A stretch of 64,000 nt of DNA, taken from the NCBI GenBank assembly GCA_021373135.1, contig JAJFTH010000003.1, positions 496,001 to 560,000 on the forward strand, in the 5' to 3' direction. The notes beneath the pieces are model-generated. The model searched no databases. It saw only the letters and a list, made by a program, of their open reading frames with translations, and was not told where the DNA came from. Below, in pieces: positions 44,597 through 53,551 of this stretch. Each line of letters opens with the position of its first letter. Positions within the stretch are counted from its first letter, which is position 1. Both the position numbers and the translations under genes were made by a program. The stretch comes from Bacteroidales bacterium (GTDB lineage Bacteria; Bacteroidota; Bacteroidia; Bacteroidales; UBA1402).

Positions 44597-45601
44597 TCAT
44601 TTATTTTTTTCTATCAGGCAATCTACCGTTTCCGGTTGAATCCGGACATTGCGAATATTTTCAGGGCTTTTGACCAACACGACATTTTGGGCTTTTTTGT
44701 CTGATCGCACCAAATAAGCATGGTCAACAGCTATTTGAAAATCACGGGGCGAAATCCTGGAATAAGCAGAAAGTCCGACAAAAAAAGTAACTTTCACACT
44801 TGATGGAAATGACAACAAGACCTCTCCATCAGGGAAATTGGTTCCTGTAACAGGAATCATCATGCTCTTTTCTGTAAATTCTTCTACATCGACACGTACT
44901 TTGACCTTATCGGTCGAGAATTGTACCCCTTCGACAGGTTTGAGATTGAGAATGACAGCGATGCTGTCTTTCAAATTTTTCAACTCCAGTGTTTCGGTTT
45001 CAACCCGATCCAAATGTTCCAAAACACTGGCCGGAGCAAAAACCTCTATGACCGATGGAACGATGACCGGGAGATCAGACAAGATATGCTGAGGGGAAAG
45101 AAATAATCTGGAATTTAAATGAACAGGCACTTTTTTGGAAGATTTCTCCACAAAATAGACAGGTATGGCATCCGGTTTCAATCGAAGCAATTGAGTTGTG
45201 GGTTTCAAATGGTTACGCAAGAAAGTATCGAAGGTTGATCCGGGTATATTGACAACACTTTCTTTATGATACCACTTCATCAAGTCTATATTGACAGTCA
45301 GCTCTTTACGATGACGGTAGGAGTAATAAAGGTTTGATCCCTTATCACGCAAAGACACTTTGATGGTTTCCGGCAGTTTATTGGTGACAGAAATGTAAGG
45401 TGGAATTTCGCTATAGGATATAGGAATCTCCATCTCCATTTCACTTACTTCCTGAAGACTTTGAAGCACCCAAAAGAAGCAGGAAATTAAAAGAAAAATC
45501 AGAAAAATCAACACTTCTTTACTCAAGGATTTTTTAAAAAAGAGGCAGATTTTTCTGATTATGTTTTTTAGAAACGTCAATATGCTTGATGATTCTTTCA
45601 C
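44597..45601 (-). CDS. YbbR-like (CdaR family) membrane-anchored protein
   Basis: This 334-residue protein has one N-terminal membrane anchor (about residues 27-48, KEVLIFLIFLLISCFFWVLQ). Its extracytoplasmic YbbR-type beta repeats include PPYISVTNKLPETIKVSLRDKG and VNIPVTGTNFPDGEVL-like segments. In Firmicutes such proteins regulate a diadenylate cyclase; no cyclase gene is nearby here. The start is a GTG at 45601, 9 nt after the yajC stop. The chain ends with DCLIEKNK. Confidence 0.83.
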   Translation of the reverse strand: MKESSSILTFLKNIIRKICLFFKKSLSKEVLIFLIFLLISCFFWVLQSLQEVSEMEMEIPISYSEIPPYISVTNKLPETIKVSLRDKGSNLYYSYRHRKELTVNIDLMKWYHKESVVNIPGSTFDTFLRNHLKPTTQLLRLKPDAIPVYFVEKSSKKVPVHLNSRLFLSPQHILSDLPVIVPSVIEVFAPASVLEHLDRVETETLELKNLKDSIAVILNLKPVEGVQFSTDKVKVRVDVEEFTEKSMMIPVTGTNFPDGEVLLSFPSSVKVTFFVGLSAYSRISPRDFQIAVDHAYLVRSDKKAQNVVLVKSPENIRNVRIQPETVDCLIEKNK

Positions 45602-45610
45602 AAAAAGGAT

Positions 45611-45940
45611 TTATTTCTTTTCTTCAGTTGGACGGGCATCGGCTGCAGCTGCAAAAACAGCGGATTTTTCAACACGAATGCGTACATTGTCAGAAATTTC
45701 AATGATGAAAGAATCATCTTTGACTTCACGGATTTTCCCGTAGATGCCACCGGATGTAACAACACGATCGCCTGTTTTAAGAGCAGCACGTGCTTTTTGG
45801 ATTTCTTTTTGTTTTTTGTTTTGTGGACGAATCATGAAAAAGTAGAACACCACAAAAATAAGGATCAAAGGAAGGAATGCGCCAAGGCCGCTTGTACCAG
45901 TACCTGCACTTGCTTGAAGAAAAATGCTTGCTAAAGTCAT
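45611..45940 (-). CDS. yajC: Preprotein translocase subunit YajC
   Basis: YajC is a small inner-membrane protein that joins the SecDF complex. The 109 residues include one membrane helix (GAFLPLILIFVVFYFFMIRPQ, about 19-40) followed by the family signature KKQKEIQKARAALKTGDRVVTSGGIYGKI. The N-terminal residues resemble a glycine-rich linker. A -7 box TATATTTG lies at 45965-45972, so it can be transcribed independently of nusB, 73 nt upstream. Confidence 0.95.
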   Translation of the reverse strand: MTLASIFLQASAGTGTSGLGAFLPLILIFVVFYFFMIRPQNKKQKEIQKARAALKTGDRVVTSGGIYGKIREVKDDSFIIEISDNVRIRVEKSAVFAAAADARPTEEKK

Positions 45941-45964
45941 GATTGTGTATTTTTAGATAATTCG

Positions 45965-45972
45965 CAAATATA
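45965..45972 (-). promoter_or_regulatory. -7 box of yajC promoter
   Basis: Minus-strand TATATTTG, exact TAnnTTTG, between nusB and yajC. Leader of about 20 nt. Confidence 0.5.
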
Positions 45973-46012
45973 CTTATTTTCCTGAGATATTCAAGCTGAA
46001 GGTTAATCTCTT

Positions 46013-46939
46013 CTATGCCTTAAAAAGTTTGTTTTGCTTGCGAAGTTCAGTCACGATATTGTCGAGTGTTCCGTTGATGAAGGTACCGCTTTTTTGTGTG
46101 CTGTATGATTTTGCGATGTCAATATATTCATTGAGACTGACATTTACCGGAATGCCATCGATATCAAGAATTTCTCCCAAAGCGACTTGCAATATAAGCA
46201 GGTCCATCAAGGCCAAACGTTCGATTTCCCAGTTTTTCACCGATTCATTGATCAGTTCGCGGTAACGTTCCCGATTTCTGATGCTGTTACAAAATAGGTC
46301 TGAAGCGAATTTCCGGTCGGAATCGTCCTTAAACATGGGTAAAAGTTCCTGATTTTTGCCCGTTTCCGGTTTGAAACGTTTAATGGTTTTCATTACAAAG
46401 GTAATGATGATATCCAGATCATCGTTCCAATAAATATTTTGTTCTTCAAGCACTTCAGGCAAATCCTCGCTTTTCTGAAGGATGTTCTTGAATATCTTGC
46501 GCCAGATTTCCTGATCGGCTTCATAACAAGCCTCAGGTTCGTTCATATATTCCGCATAAAAATCACTGGATAGAATCTGTTCATACACAGATTTAATAAA
46601 ACCTTCCTGGTTCACCCAGGACATTTTGGTGTTGTTCAAATAAGTCTGCAGACTTTTATTTTGAGCCAACTGGGCGACAAATGCGTTATCGATGAATTTA
46701 CAGTTGGGATTTTTTTCTTCTTCCGTCGGTAGATACTTGTTACGGGCTGAGTCAAGGCGTTGATTGGCGTAATTCGTAATTGTAAGGATCAATTGGAGGA
46801 GATAATAATATAAATCACAGGCTTTTTCGATACTGTGGAAAAATTCTTTTTCAGCTTTGGCCAGATCTTTTGTGTCGCTTTGATAGTAAGCGTAGACCAT
46901 CTGAACCACTTTGATGCGAATTAGTGCGCGATTGATCAT
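46013..46939 (-). CDS. nusB: Transcription antitermination factor NusB (long form)
   Basis: NusB binds boxA RNA with S10 for rRNA antitermination. At 308 residues it is about twice the length of E. coli NusB, as is usual in Bacteroidetes. The start MINRALIRIKVVQMVYAYYQSDTKD is the NusB N-terminus. The core C-terminus is ERLALMDLLILQVALGEILDIDGIPVNVSLNEYIDIAKSYS, followed by the SGTFINGTLDNI motif. The extra middle (about 80-200) is helical. A -7 box TATTTTTG lies at 46972-46979. Confidence 0.93.
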   Translation of the reverse strand: MINRALIRIKVVQMVYAYYQSDTKDLAKAEKEFFHSIEKACDLYYYLLQLILTITNYANQRLDSARNKYLPTEEEKNPNCKFIDNAFVAQLAQNKSLQTYLNNTKMSWVNQEGFIKSVYEQILSSDFYAEYMNEPEACYEADQEIWRKIFKNILQKSEDLPEVLEEQNIYWNDDLDIIITFVMKTIKRFKPETGKNQELLPMFKDDSDRKFASDLFCNSIRNRERYRELINESVKNWEIERLALMDLLILQVALGEILDIDGIPVNVSLNEYIDIAKSYSTQKSGTFINGTLDNIVTELRKQNKLFKA

Positions 46940-46971
46940 TGTTTGAAGGAGCTACTTTTTATTAAACACCG

Positions 46972-46979
46972 CAAAAATA
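46972..46979 (-). promoter_or_regulatory. -7 box of nusB promoter
   Basis: Minus-strand TATTTTTG, exact TAnnTTTG; predicted start near 46967, leader of about 29 nt. No clear -33 box. Confidence 0.5.
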
Positions 46980-47103
46980 CTATAAAAATCCGAATAGAAC
47001 GTTGGTGGTTTGAATTTTAATTTGGAAATTTGGGGAAATAACAGCTTGGATATCGAAACTTTTGCATCGATTTTTCATGTCTGCAGATTTAAAATGTAAA
47101 ATT

Positions 47104-47499
47104 ATGGAAGATCTTAGAAGGGGTGATGTGGAAGGTCGTGAAAGAGAAATCGCTTACAGCCGCTCGGTAAAAGCCGGGAAACGTATTTATTATCTGGATG
47201 TAAAACGCAGTCATAATGATGATCTGTATTTATCTCTGACAGAAAGCAAGAAAAAAGTGTCGGGAGACCCTGAAAATCCGGATGTTTCCTATGAAAAACA
47301 TAAAATATTCCTTTATAAGGAGGATTTGTCAAAATTCACGGAAGCACTGATTGATGTGATCAAGTTTATGCAAGACTATGATGTTTCTGACAAAACTGAA
47401 GATTCGAAGGATGACAGTTTAACGGATGCGCTTAATTCAGCTGTCACTACAGAAGATTCCGAACCAGCCATCAAGCTGAATTTGGAAGATTTCGAGTAA
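47104..47499 (+). CDS. PUR family DNA/RNA-binding protein (DUF3276)
   Basis: This 131-residue protein contains one bacterial PUR repeat: SRSVKAGKRIYYLDVKRSHNDDLYLSLTESKK, then SYEKHKIFLYKEDLSKF. PUR proteins bind single-stranded purine-rich nucleic acid; the bacterial role is not defined. The C-terminal 35 residues are acidic and probably disordered. ATG 47104 aligns with homologues (MEDLRRGD), whereas the longer frame from 47062 lacks similarity. Confidence 0.9.
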   Translation: MEDLRRGDVEGREREIAYSRSVKAGKRIYYLDVKRSHNDDLYLSLTESKKKVSGDPENPDVSYEKHKIFLYKEDLSKFTEALIDVIKFMQDYDVSDKTEDSKDDSLTDALNSAVTTEDSEPAIKLNLEDFE

Positions 47500-47514
47500 A
47501 TATCTGCTTCATAT

Positions 47515-47546
47515 TTTGGCTTTCTGATTCCTTTTGTCTAATTTTG
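47515..47546 (+). promoter_or_regulatory. Promoter of rplY
   Basis: TTTG (47515-47518), a 20-nt spacer, then TAATTTTG (47539-47546), an exact -7 box. Transcription should start near 47551, leaving a 77-nt leader before ATG 47628. Confidence 0.65.
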
Positions 47547-47627
47547 CGCCGCTTTTGACACATCCGTGTGATGGGAAAATTTAGAAGCAAATTCTTAAAA
47601 TTTTTGAGTAACACAAAAAAACAACAA

Positions 47628-48218
47628 ATGAAAAATCTAGAACTGAACGGTACAACGAGACCGGAATTCGGCAAAAAAGCGGCAAAAGCCATCCGCAAAG
47701 AAGGTAATGTTCCCTGCGTACTTTACGGAGGAGAAAAAGTCATCCATTTCCAATTGCAGGAAAACGACACCAAAGCTTTTATTTACACACCTGACATTTT
47801 CACCATTGAATTGAACATCGATGGTAAAAAATACATGTCAATCCTGAAGGATTCTCAATTTCACCCGGTAAAAGACACTGTCCTGCACCTGGACTTCTTA
47901 CAGATTTTCGAAGACAAACCCATCACGATGGAAGTACCTGTTCACTTGAACGGTCTGGCACAAGGTGTAAAAGATGGCGGTAAGCTGAGTCAGGACCTTC
48001 GCAAACTGAAAGTAAAAGGATTGTACAAGAACATCCCTGATATCCTGAACATCGATGTCACCAACCTTGATTTGGGTAAAACAATGCAAGTCGGCAATCT
48101 AAATTTTGAAAACATCGAAATCATGACGGCCAAACAAGCTGTCGTTTGTGCTGTGAAACTGACCCGTGTTGCACGTGGTTTGGCCGCTGCAGCTGCAAAA
48201 GACGAGGTCGAAAAATAA
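47628..48218 (+). CDS. rplY: 50S ribosomal protein L25 (Ctc form)
   Basis: L25 binds 5S rRNA. The 196-residue long (Ctc) form has the N-terminal L25 domain (KAAKAIRKEGNVPCVLYGGEKV) and a C-terminal beta domain (DTVLHLDFLQIFEDKPITMEVPVHLNG). A short Ala-rich tail ends AAAAAKDEVEK. ATG 47628 is chosen by homology; the open frame continues 60 nt further upstream. A hairpin terminator follows at 48240. Confidence 0.95.
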   Translation: MKNLELNGTTRPEFGKKAAKAIRKEGNVPCVLYGGEKVIHFQLQENDTKAFIYTPDIFTIELNIDGKKYMSILKDSQFHPVKDTVLHLDFLQIFEDKPITMEVPVHLNGLAQGVKDGGKLSQDLRKLKVKGLYKNIPDILNIDVTNLDLGKTMQVGNLNFENIEIMTAKQAVVCAVKLTRVARGLAAAAAKDEVEK

Positions 48219-48239
48219 TCCGAGATAATATAAATGGAG

Positions 48240-48270
48240 AAGCCGGGCATTTGTTGTCCGGCTTTTTTTT
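48240..48270 (+). terminator. Terminator of rplY
   Basis: Stem AAGCCGG/CCGGCTT with an 11-nt loop, followed by eight T. The loop and T tract also carry the -33 and -7 boxes of the pth promoter. Confidence 0.85.
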
Positions 48271-48277
48271 ATTTTTG
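48250..48277 (+). promoter_or_regulatory. Promoter of pth, overlapping a terminator
   Basis: TTTG (48250-48253) in the terminator loop, a 16-nt spacer, then TATTTTTG (48270-48277). The predicted start near 48282 gives a 17-nt leader before pth. Confidence 0.5.
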
Positions 48278-48298
48278 CAGTATTAAATAAATTTTGAC

Positions 48299-48862
48299 AT
48301 GCAATATTTGATTGTGGGTTTGGGAAATATCGGAGCAGAATATCAACATACCCGTCACAATATAGGCTTTGATGTTCTGAACGATTTGGCACAGGATGCC
48401 AATGTCAGTTTCAGCACCCAACGATACGGAGACATCGGTGAAATGAAACTCAAGGGTCATAACCTGACGTTGCTCAAGCCTTCCACCTTCATGAACCTGA
48501 GTGGCAATGCCGTTCGATACTGGATGCAACTCAAGAAAATTCCGCTCGGGAATGTCCTGGTCATTGTGGATGATATCGCACTTCCTTTCGGTAGTCTGCG
48601 TCTCAGGCAAGACGGCAGCAATGCCGGCCATAACGGGCTCAAAAATATTGAGGAGACCATTGGTACCACCAAATACGCCCGGTTGCGTTTCGGCATCGGA
48701 AATGACTATCCCAGAGGTCATCAGATTGAATATGTTTTAAGTGGCTGGTCTCCTGAACAATTAGAGACGCTACCTGAAAAAATTGAAACTGCAGGCAAGA
48801 TCATTCAAAGTTTTTGTTTGTCAGGCATTCAAAGAACAATGAATGATTTCAATAAACGCTAA
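48299..48862 (+). CDS. pth: Peptidyl-tRNA hydrolase
   Basis: Pth frees tRNA from stalled peptidyl-tRNA. The 187 residues carry [20 protein letters not shown] with the catalytic His near residue 20. [47 protein letters not shown] and [11 protein letters not shown] follow. Length matches the family. It overlaps the next gene by one base (TAATG), so the two are coupled. Confidence 0.96.
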   Translation: MQYLIVGLGNIGAEYQHTRHNIGFDVLNDLAQDANVSFSTQRYGDIGEMKLKGHNLTLLKPSTFMNLSGNAVRYWMQLKKIPLGNVLVIVDDIALPFGSLRLRQDGSNAGHNGLKNIEETIGTTKYARLRFGIGNDYPRGHQIEYVLSGWSPEQLETLPEKIETAGKIIQSFCLSGIQRTMNDFNKR

Positions 48863-49290
48863 TGGCAACAGAAGTCCGAATAGATAAATGGTTGTGGGCC
48901 GCCCGTATCTTCAAAACACGTACCATCGCCGCCGAAGCCTGTAAAAAAGGCAGGATCAGCATCGCAGGGAGCAACCTGAAGGCATCGAGGACTGTTAAGA
49001 CGGGAGATATCATTGAAGTGCGCAAACCTCCTATCACCTGGTCCTTTAAAGTGCTGCAGGCGATAGACCATCGTGTCGGTGCCAGGTTGGTAACTGACGT
49101 CTTGGAAAATGTGACCACACCGGAGCAGTTGGAAATCCTGGAACTGAGCAAACTGAACGGTTTTGTCAACAGAGCCAAAGGAACAGGGCGTCCCACAAAA
49201 AAAGACAGGCGGGTTCTGGAAGATTTTACGGAAGGATCAGATGATGATTTTGAATTTGATTTTGATTTTAACCCGGAAAAAATGGAATAA
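48862..49290 (+). CDS. hslR: S4-domain RNA-binding heat shock protein 15 homologue
   Basis: This 142-residue protein has the S4 fold near its start (VRIDKWLWAARIFKTRTIAAEACKKGRISI, GDIIEVRK) and a Lys/Arg-rich linker. Homologues rescue 50S subunits carrying blocked peptidyl-tRNA, which fits its coupling to pth. The tail is unusually acidic, with alternating Asp and Phe (DDDFEFDFDFNPE). No other known S4 domain family (RluD, tyrS) fits its length. Confidence 0.88.
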   Translation: MATEVRIDKWLWAARIFKTRTIAAEACKKGRISIAGSNLKASRTVKTGDIIEVRKPPITWSFKVLQAIDHRVGARLVTDVLENVTTPEQLEILELSKLNGFVNRAKGTGRPTKKDRRVLEDFTEGSDDDFEFDFDFNPEKME

Positions 49291-49470
49291 GGATTCCTTT
49301 TTAAAAATCATGTTCGTCCGGATAAAATATGTACGCCTCCGATCCGTTAGTAACAATAAATGACCTATAAACCGATGAGATGAAACGAGCATGAATACGA
49401 GTATTCACCTTTGACCATGAAAACTTGATATGCGAGTTCCATACGACCTTAAAAAAACAATTATTCACGT

Positions 49471-50907
49471 ATGAAAATAAGCTTCCTGATACCACCACCC
49501 ATTGACGGAGAAAAACCCGCTGAACGAACAGCCGGATGTACGCACACGGTCTATCCGATGCCCAACATCTATGAGCTTATTGTCGCAGCTGTTCTTGAGC
49601 AGGCGGGACATGAGGTTTATTATCATGATTTTGTATTAAAAAACGCAGATAAACAGTCATTTAAAGAGTTTCTATTAAAAGATGACTCCAAGATATACTT
49701 TATCTGGTCTGTCAATCTTTCAATAGAATCGGACAGGCAAGCACAGAGCCTGATCCGCCTGATCCGGCCTGATGCTTTGATCGTTTTCGAAGGCCCCGCC
49801 CCTACTCTTTTCCTTACCAAATTTTTGTCTGACAACAAGACGGTTGTTATTCGGGGAGAGCCTGAAATGACCGCCATGGAATTGACAGATTATCTGCAAC
49901 GCGGAGAGGATTGGACCACCATTGACGGAATTTCATATCTGAAGGACGGACTCATAAAGACAAACAAATCCAGGGAACTGATTAGGGATCTTGATATCCT
50001 GCCTTTCCCGGCCCGCCATTTACTCGGAGATTATCCTTTCAGCAATCCAAAATTGAAGGCACATCCGTACACGGCGGTCCTGACTTCCAGAAACTGTCCG
50101 TTTCAATGCATTTATTGCGTCCCAAGCTCCCTGACCTTTGCCCGTGAACTGGAATACAAACGCGAATTTTCCAAGAAACCGCCCATTTCCTTCCGTTCTA
50201 CCGGAAACGTGGTCAAAGAATTGGACTTATTGGCCGAACAGGGCTATCAATCAATCGCCTTTATAGATGATAATTTCATCGTAAAGAAGGAAAGACTGGA
50301 AATCATTTGCGAGACTTTAAAGAAGCATCGCTTTATCTGGGGCTGCCAGGCAAGAGTGGATGCCATCACGGAAGACACAGCACGCATATTGGGTGATTCA
50401 GGTTGTGAGTTCGTTGATCTTGGTGTGGAATCTTTTAATGATGCCATCTTAGACTATATTAAAAAGGGTATTCACGCAGAAGATATTGAAAAAGGTATCG
50501 CGCTTTTACAAAAATATAAAGTCCCGGTGAAACTGAATATATTGATCGGCACCAGTCCCCTTGAAAGCATTGATACGCTGAAAGATACTTTCAGAAGGGT
50601 CAAAAAACTGAAAGTCAGTCAGGTGATGTTTAACATCGTTGCCCCGTTCCCTGGTACGGAATTTTACAATCTGGCCAAAGAAAATGGATGGATCATGGGC
50701 GGAGATTATGTACCGACCGATGTTCAACGCCATTCTATCCTGAATTATCCAAACCTGACGTATAAACAGATGGAGCGAATGTTGTTCCGCAACAACCTGT
50801 ATTTTTTTCTCAGACCTTCTTTCATCTGGATGCATATCAGAAAATTCAAATCTTTTCAAGACTTCAGAACCGCTTTTAAAGCTTTGAAAATCAAACTTTT
50901 TGGCTAA
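49471..50907 (+). CDS. B12-binding domain radical SAM protein
   Basis: This 478-residue protein has an N-terminal cobalamin-binding-like Rossmann domain (about residues 1-130, SFLIPPPIDGE, ELIVAAVLEQAGHEVYYHD). The radical SAM motif C-x3-C-x2-C follows at about 209, 213 and 216 (SRNCPFQCIYC), then the barrel (SIAFIDDNFIVKKERL, GCEFVDLGVESFNDAIL). The reaction is unknown; such enzymes methylate or rearrange lipids, hopanoids or glycans. The gene directly precedes a glycosyltransferase with a 1-nt gap. The 180-nt upstream gap shows no clear promoter. Confidence 0.88.
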   Translation: MKISFLIPPPIDGEKPAERTAGCTHTVYPMPNIYELIVAAVLEQAGHEVYYHDFVLKNADKQSFKEFLLKDDSKIYFIWSVNLSIESDRQAQSLIRLIRPDALIVFEGPAPTLFLTKFLSDNKTVVIRGEPEMTAMELTDYLQRGEDWTTIDGISYLKDGLIKTNKSRELIRDLDILPFPARHLLGDYPFSNPKLKAHPYTAVLTSRNCPFQCIYCVPSSLTFARELEYKREFSKKPPISFRSTGNVVKELDLLAEQGYQSIAFIDDNFIVKKERLEIICETLKKHRFIWGCQARVDAITEDTARILGDSGCEFVDLGVESFNDAILDYIKKGIHAEDIEKGIALLQKYKVPVKLNILIGTSPLESIDTLKDTFRRVKKLKVSQVMFNIVAPFPGTEFYNLAKENGWIMGGDYVPTDVQRHSILNYPNLTYKQMERMLFRNNLYFFLRPSFIWMHIRKFKSFQDFRTAFKALKIKLFG

Positions 50908-50908
50908 C

Positions 50909-51712
50909 ATGGAACTATCTGTCATTTTGATTTGCCATAATTCAGCCAATGATATCGAGCCCTGCCTGGATTCATTGCTAAAAGCTTGCAGTTTATATGA
51001 CTATGAGATCATAGCGGTTGATAACGGTTCCACGGACCATAGCGCATCCTTGCTGGAGAAATATGAACCGAAACTGTTTCTTCTCCACAATTCCAACAAC
51101 CAGGGTGTGGCAAAAGCAAGAAACAAAGCATTGAAGTTGGCCAAAGGCGATATCATCTGGATTTTGGACATGGATACCATCGTTAACAAAGAGGCACTTG
51201 ACAAGATGTGGCAATGCTGCCTGGATGATGCAAAAATTGGTCTCTGCGGATGTAAGCTGACCGATGCGGACGGACATGTTCAGGATAGTTGCAGAAAATA
51301 TCCCAGGCTTTCATATAAGTATCTGAATCTGCTGGAGAGTCGTATAAACAGCCATCGATGCCTGAAAAGTTTACATTCCAACCTGAAAAGTCGTAATGAA
51401 AGACAATTTTATCATCAGGAAATGAATGGAAACACTCCTTTTGAAGTAGAATATCTGATCGGGGCCTGCCAAATGTTCAGACATTCCGTTTTGAAAAAGG
51501 TCGGTTATCTGGACGAAACCATCCTATATGGCCCCGAGGATGCTGATTTCTGCCTGCGCATTCATCAAGCGGGTCTTCAAGTTAAATACATCCCAGACGT
51601 ATCAATTGTCCACCACTACCGCAGAGGCTCCAATAAAAGTCCCTTTTCCAGATTGTCTTTATGGCATGCCAAGGGCCTACTTTATTTTTGGTGGAAAAAC
51701 AGAAAGCTTTAA
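50909..51712 (+). CDS. Glycosyltransferase family 2
   Basis: This 267-residue GT-A glycosyltransferase has an N-terminal nucleotide-sugar site (SVILICHNSANDIEPCLDSLL, VDNGSTDHSASLL, GVAKARNKALKLAKGD). The metal motif is IWILDMDTIV (D-x-D), and the acceptor region is YGPEDADFCLRIHQAGL. It resembles rhamnosyl- or mannosyltransferases that build surface glycans, but the substrate cannot be read. ATG 50909 lies one base after the radical SAM stop. It converges with the GNAT gene, leaving a 4-nt gap. Confidence 0.9.
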   Translation: MELSVILICHNSANDIEPCLDSLLKACSLYDYEIIAVDNGSTDHSASLLEKYEPKLFLLHNSNNQGVAKARNKALKLAKGDIIWILDMDTIVNKEALDKMWQCCLDDAKIGLCGCKLTDADGHVQDSCRKYPRLSYKYLNLLESRINSHRCLKSLHSNLKSRNERQFYHQEMNGNTPFEVEYLIGACQMFRHSVLKKVGYLDETILYGPEDADFCLRIHQAGLQVKYIPDVSIVHHYRRGSNKSPFSRLSLWHAKGLLYFWWKNRKL

Positions 51713-51716
51713 AAGA

Positions 51717-52247
51717 CTATCGGGCTGAATGAAGCAATTGATATACAAAAACATCACCGTTACTATCCAAATTTTTATTCCATTCTTTCAACAGACCCGC
51801 TTCCACATATCCGCATTTTCGGAACAAATGAAGACTGGGAACATTCAATGTCGGAATAAAAGCATACAGCTGGTTCATTTTCAAAAACTGAAAAGCATAA
51901 TCTTTTATGAGTTGCAATGCCTGAGTGGCAAATGACTTCCGCTGAAAAGCATCATCCACCAGAATTCCGATACCTGCCCGATTGTGATAGGGATCAAAAT
52001 CATACAAGTCGATAGTTCCTGCCGGTATTTTCGTAACTTTATCTTCAATAATCAAACGGAGTTGTTTGACATCAAAGATATCCATTGAAGCTTTTTCAAG
52101 ATATTGACGCAAAATGTACCTCGAAAAAGGGGTTAGGGTATTCCCGTATTTCCATAAAGTAGTGTCATTTTCCCACTTATACAAAAATCCCAAATCTTCC
52201 GGTTCTAAAGGCCGAAGCCTGATGTTCTCATTTTCAAGTAGTTTCAT
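51717..52247 (-). CDS. GNAT family N-acetyltransferase
   Basis: This 176-residue acetyltransferase of the RimJ/RimL group transfers acetyl from acetyl-CoA to an amine. The start NIRLRPLEPEDLGFLYKWEND is characteristic, followed by the acetyl-CoA loop GIGILVDDAFQRKSFATQALQLI and LYAFIPTLNVPSLHLFRKCGY. Similarity to SpeG-like enzymes is possible, so a polyamine or a protein N-terminus may be the target; this is uncertain. It is followed on the same strand by the 185-residue membrane protein upstream. Confidence 0.88.
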   Translation of the reverse strand: MKLLENENIRLRPLEPEDLGFLYKWENDTTLWKYGNTLTPFSRYILRQYLEKASMDIFDVKQLRLIIEDKVTKIPAGTIDLYDFDPYHNRAGIGILVDDAFQRKSFATQALQLIKDYAFQFLKMNQLYAFIPTLNVPSLHLFRKCGYVEAGLLKEWNKNLDSNGDVFVYQLLHSAR

Positions 52248-52266
52248 GACATGGATTTTTTTAGAT

Positions 52267-52824
52267 TTATGACTGGGGTTTTATGTCAGATTCATCATCA
52301 ATGCCGGATTCTTCTTCCTCTTCTTCCTCTTCTGATTCAGCATCAGTCGGGTCTGCTGCCGGCTTTGATTCCTCAATCGGAGGAATGATGCCGGCTTCCG
52401 TTTCCAGGCGGCTTCTTGTCGGTGCTATAAACAGACACAAACAGATGATCACTAAGAAAAGCATCAGGGCACTGCTCATGAGCGTAAACACCTGAATGAA
52501 CAGGATTAGAAATCCCAGGACAAAGAATACGGTCTGGCGTAAACGGACATTTTTTTCATACAGGCTCAATCTTTTTCCAATATCGGAAACATCAACCAGG
52601 GTTTTCATTTTGTTCTTTGTATAAATCAAGACTCCGGGGATACCAACAAGAAGACATAGGATGATGACCTGTTGCAAATGGATGGTGAGAGAATCATTCA
52701 GTTTGGGAAACGGATAGCTTGTTTTAAAACAAATAATGCCGAGTGCTATAAGAATGCCATACCAGATATAGAAATCGGTCTTCAGCTTTTTGTTGGTTGA
52801 AACAATGAGTGCTTCTTTTTCCAT
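52267..52824 (-). CDS. Four-helix membrane protein with acidic tail
   Basis: This 185-residue inner-membrane protein has four predicted helices (about 19-37, 48-68, 96-115 and 117-134) and a highly acidic, Ser/Glu-rich C-terminal tail (residues about 150-185). The tail includes a run of Glu and ends in KPQS. No family is recognised. It lies 20 nt before the GNAT gene and 28 nt after recR on the same strand. Confidence 0.75.
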   Translation of the reverse strand: MEKEALIVSTNKKLKTDFYIWYGILIALGIICFKTSYPFPKLNDSLTIHLQQVIILCLLVGIPGVLIYTKNKMKTLVDVSDIGKRLSLYEKNVRLRQTVFFVLGFLILFIQVFTLMSSALMLFLVIICLCLFIAPTRSRLETEAGIIPPIEESKPAADPTDAESEEEEEEEESGIDDESDIKPQS

Positions 52825-52851
52825 GATTTTTTAATTTTGTTGGGATGAATT

Positions 52852-53463
52852 CTACCCTTTAAAAATGATTCTATTGATGATAGAGCGGCCGAGAGTCACT
52901 TCATCTGCGTATTCAAGCTCATCTCCTACAGCAATTCCCCTTGCTATGGTTGTCATTTTAACATCAAGGCCAGCCAGTTTCCGATACAGATAGAAAGAAG
53001 TGGTATCGCCCTCCATCGTTGCGGACAAAGCCAAGATGATTTCATCCACTTCCTCTTTTCGCACACGTTCAACCAGGCTTTCAATCTCCAGATCCGAAGG
53101 GCCAATGCCGTCCATAGGAGAAATCAAGCCACCAAGTACATGGTATACCCCTGAATACTGACCTGTATTTTCGACTGCCATCACCTCTCGAACATTTTCA
53201 ACTACACAAACAAGGCGATGATCACGTCTGTCATCAGCACAAATATTGCATCGCTCAGAATCTGAGATATTGTGACAGGAGTTGCAATAATGAACTTCCT
53301 GTTTGAGACGGATCACGGCATTTCCAAAAGCAGTCACCTGATCTTCCGACTGTCTCAGCAAATGCAAGACCAAACGCAAAGCTGTTTTCTTTCCTATTCC
53401 GGGGAGCTTTGAAAATTCATTGACTGCGTCCTCAAGCAAGACAGAAGGATATGATTGATTCAT
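52852..53463 (-). CDS. recR: Recombination protein RecR
   Basis: RecR works with RecO and RecF to load RecA at gaps. The 203 residues include the helix-hairpin-helix ([18 protein letters not shown]), a zinc finger ([16 protein letters not shown]), the Toprim domain ([33 protein letters not shown]) and a C-terminal Walker-B-like region ([15 protein letters not shown]). Length matches the family. A -7 box TATATTTG lies at 53488-53495. Confidence 0.97.
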   Translation of the reverse strand: MNQSYPSVLLEDAVNEFSKLPGIGKKTALRLVLHLLRQSEDQVTAFGNAVIRLKQEVHYCNSCHNISDSERCNICADDRRDHRLVCVVENVREVMAVENTGQYSGVYHVLGGLISPMDGIGPSDLEIESLVERVRKEEVDEIILALSATMEGDTTSFYLYRKLAGLDVKMTTIARGIAVGDELEYADEVTLGRSIINRIIFKG

Positions 53464-53487
53464 TGTTTTCAGGCTTTAGCATTGATA

Positions 53488-53495
53488 CAAATATA
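53488..53495 (-). promoter_or_regulatory. -7 box of recR promoter
   Basis: Minus-strand TATATTTG, exact TAnnTTTG; leader of about 20 nt. It lies back to back with the symporter promoter. Confidence 0.5.
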
Positions 53496-53535
53496 CACTA
53501 AAATGCCATTTCGGCAAACCCAAAGAAAATAATAT

Positions 53536-53543
53536 TAACTTTG
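53536..53543 (+). promoter_or_regulatory. -7 box of symporter promoter, close to the ATG
   Basis: TAACTTTG, an exact TAnnTTTG match, ends only 8 nt before the ATG at 53552. A TTTC at 53509-53512 could act as -33 with a 23-nt spacer. The predicted start lies 3-6 nt before the ATG. Confidence 0.5.
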
Positions 53544-53551
53544 CACCCTTG

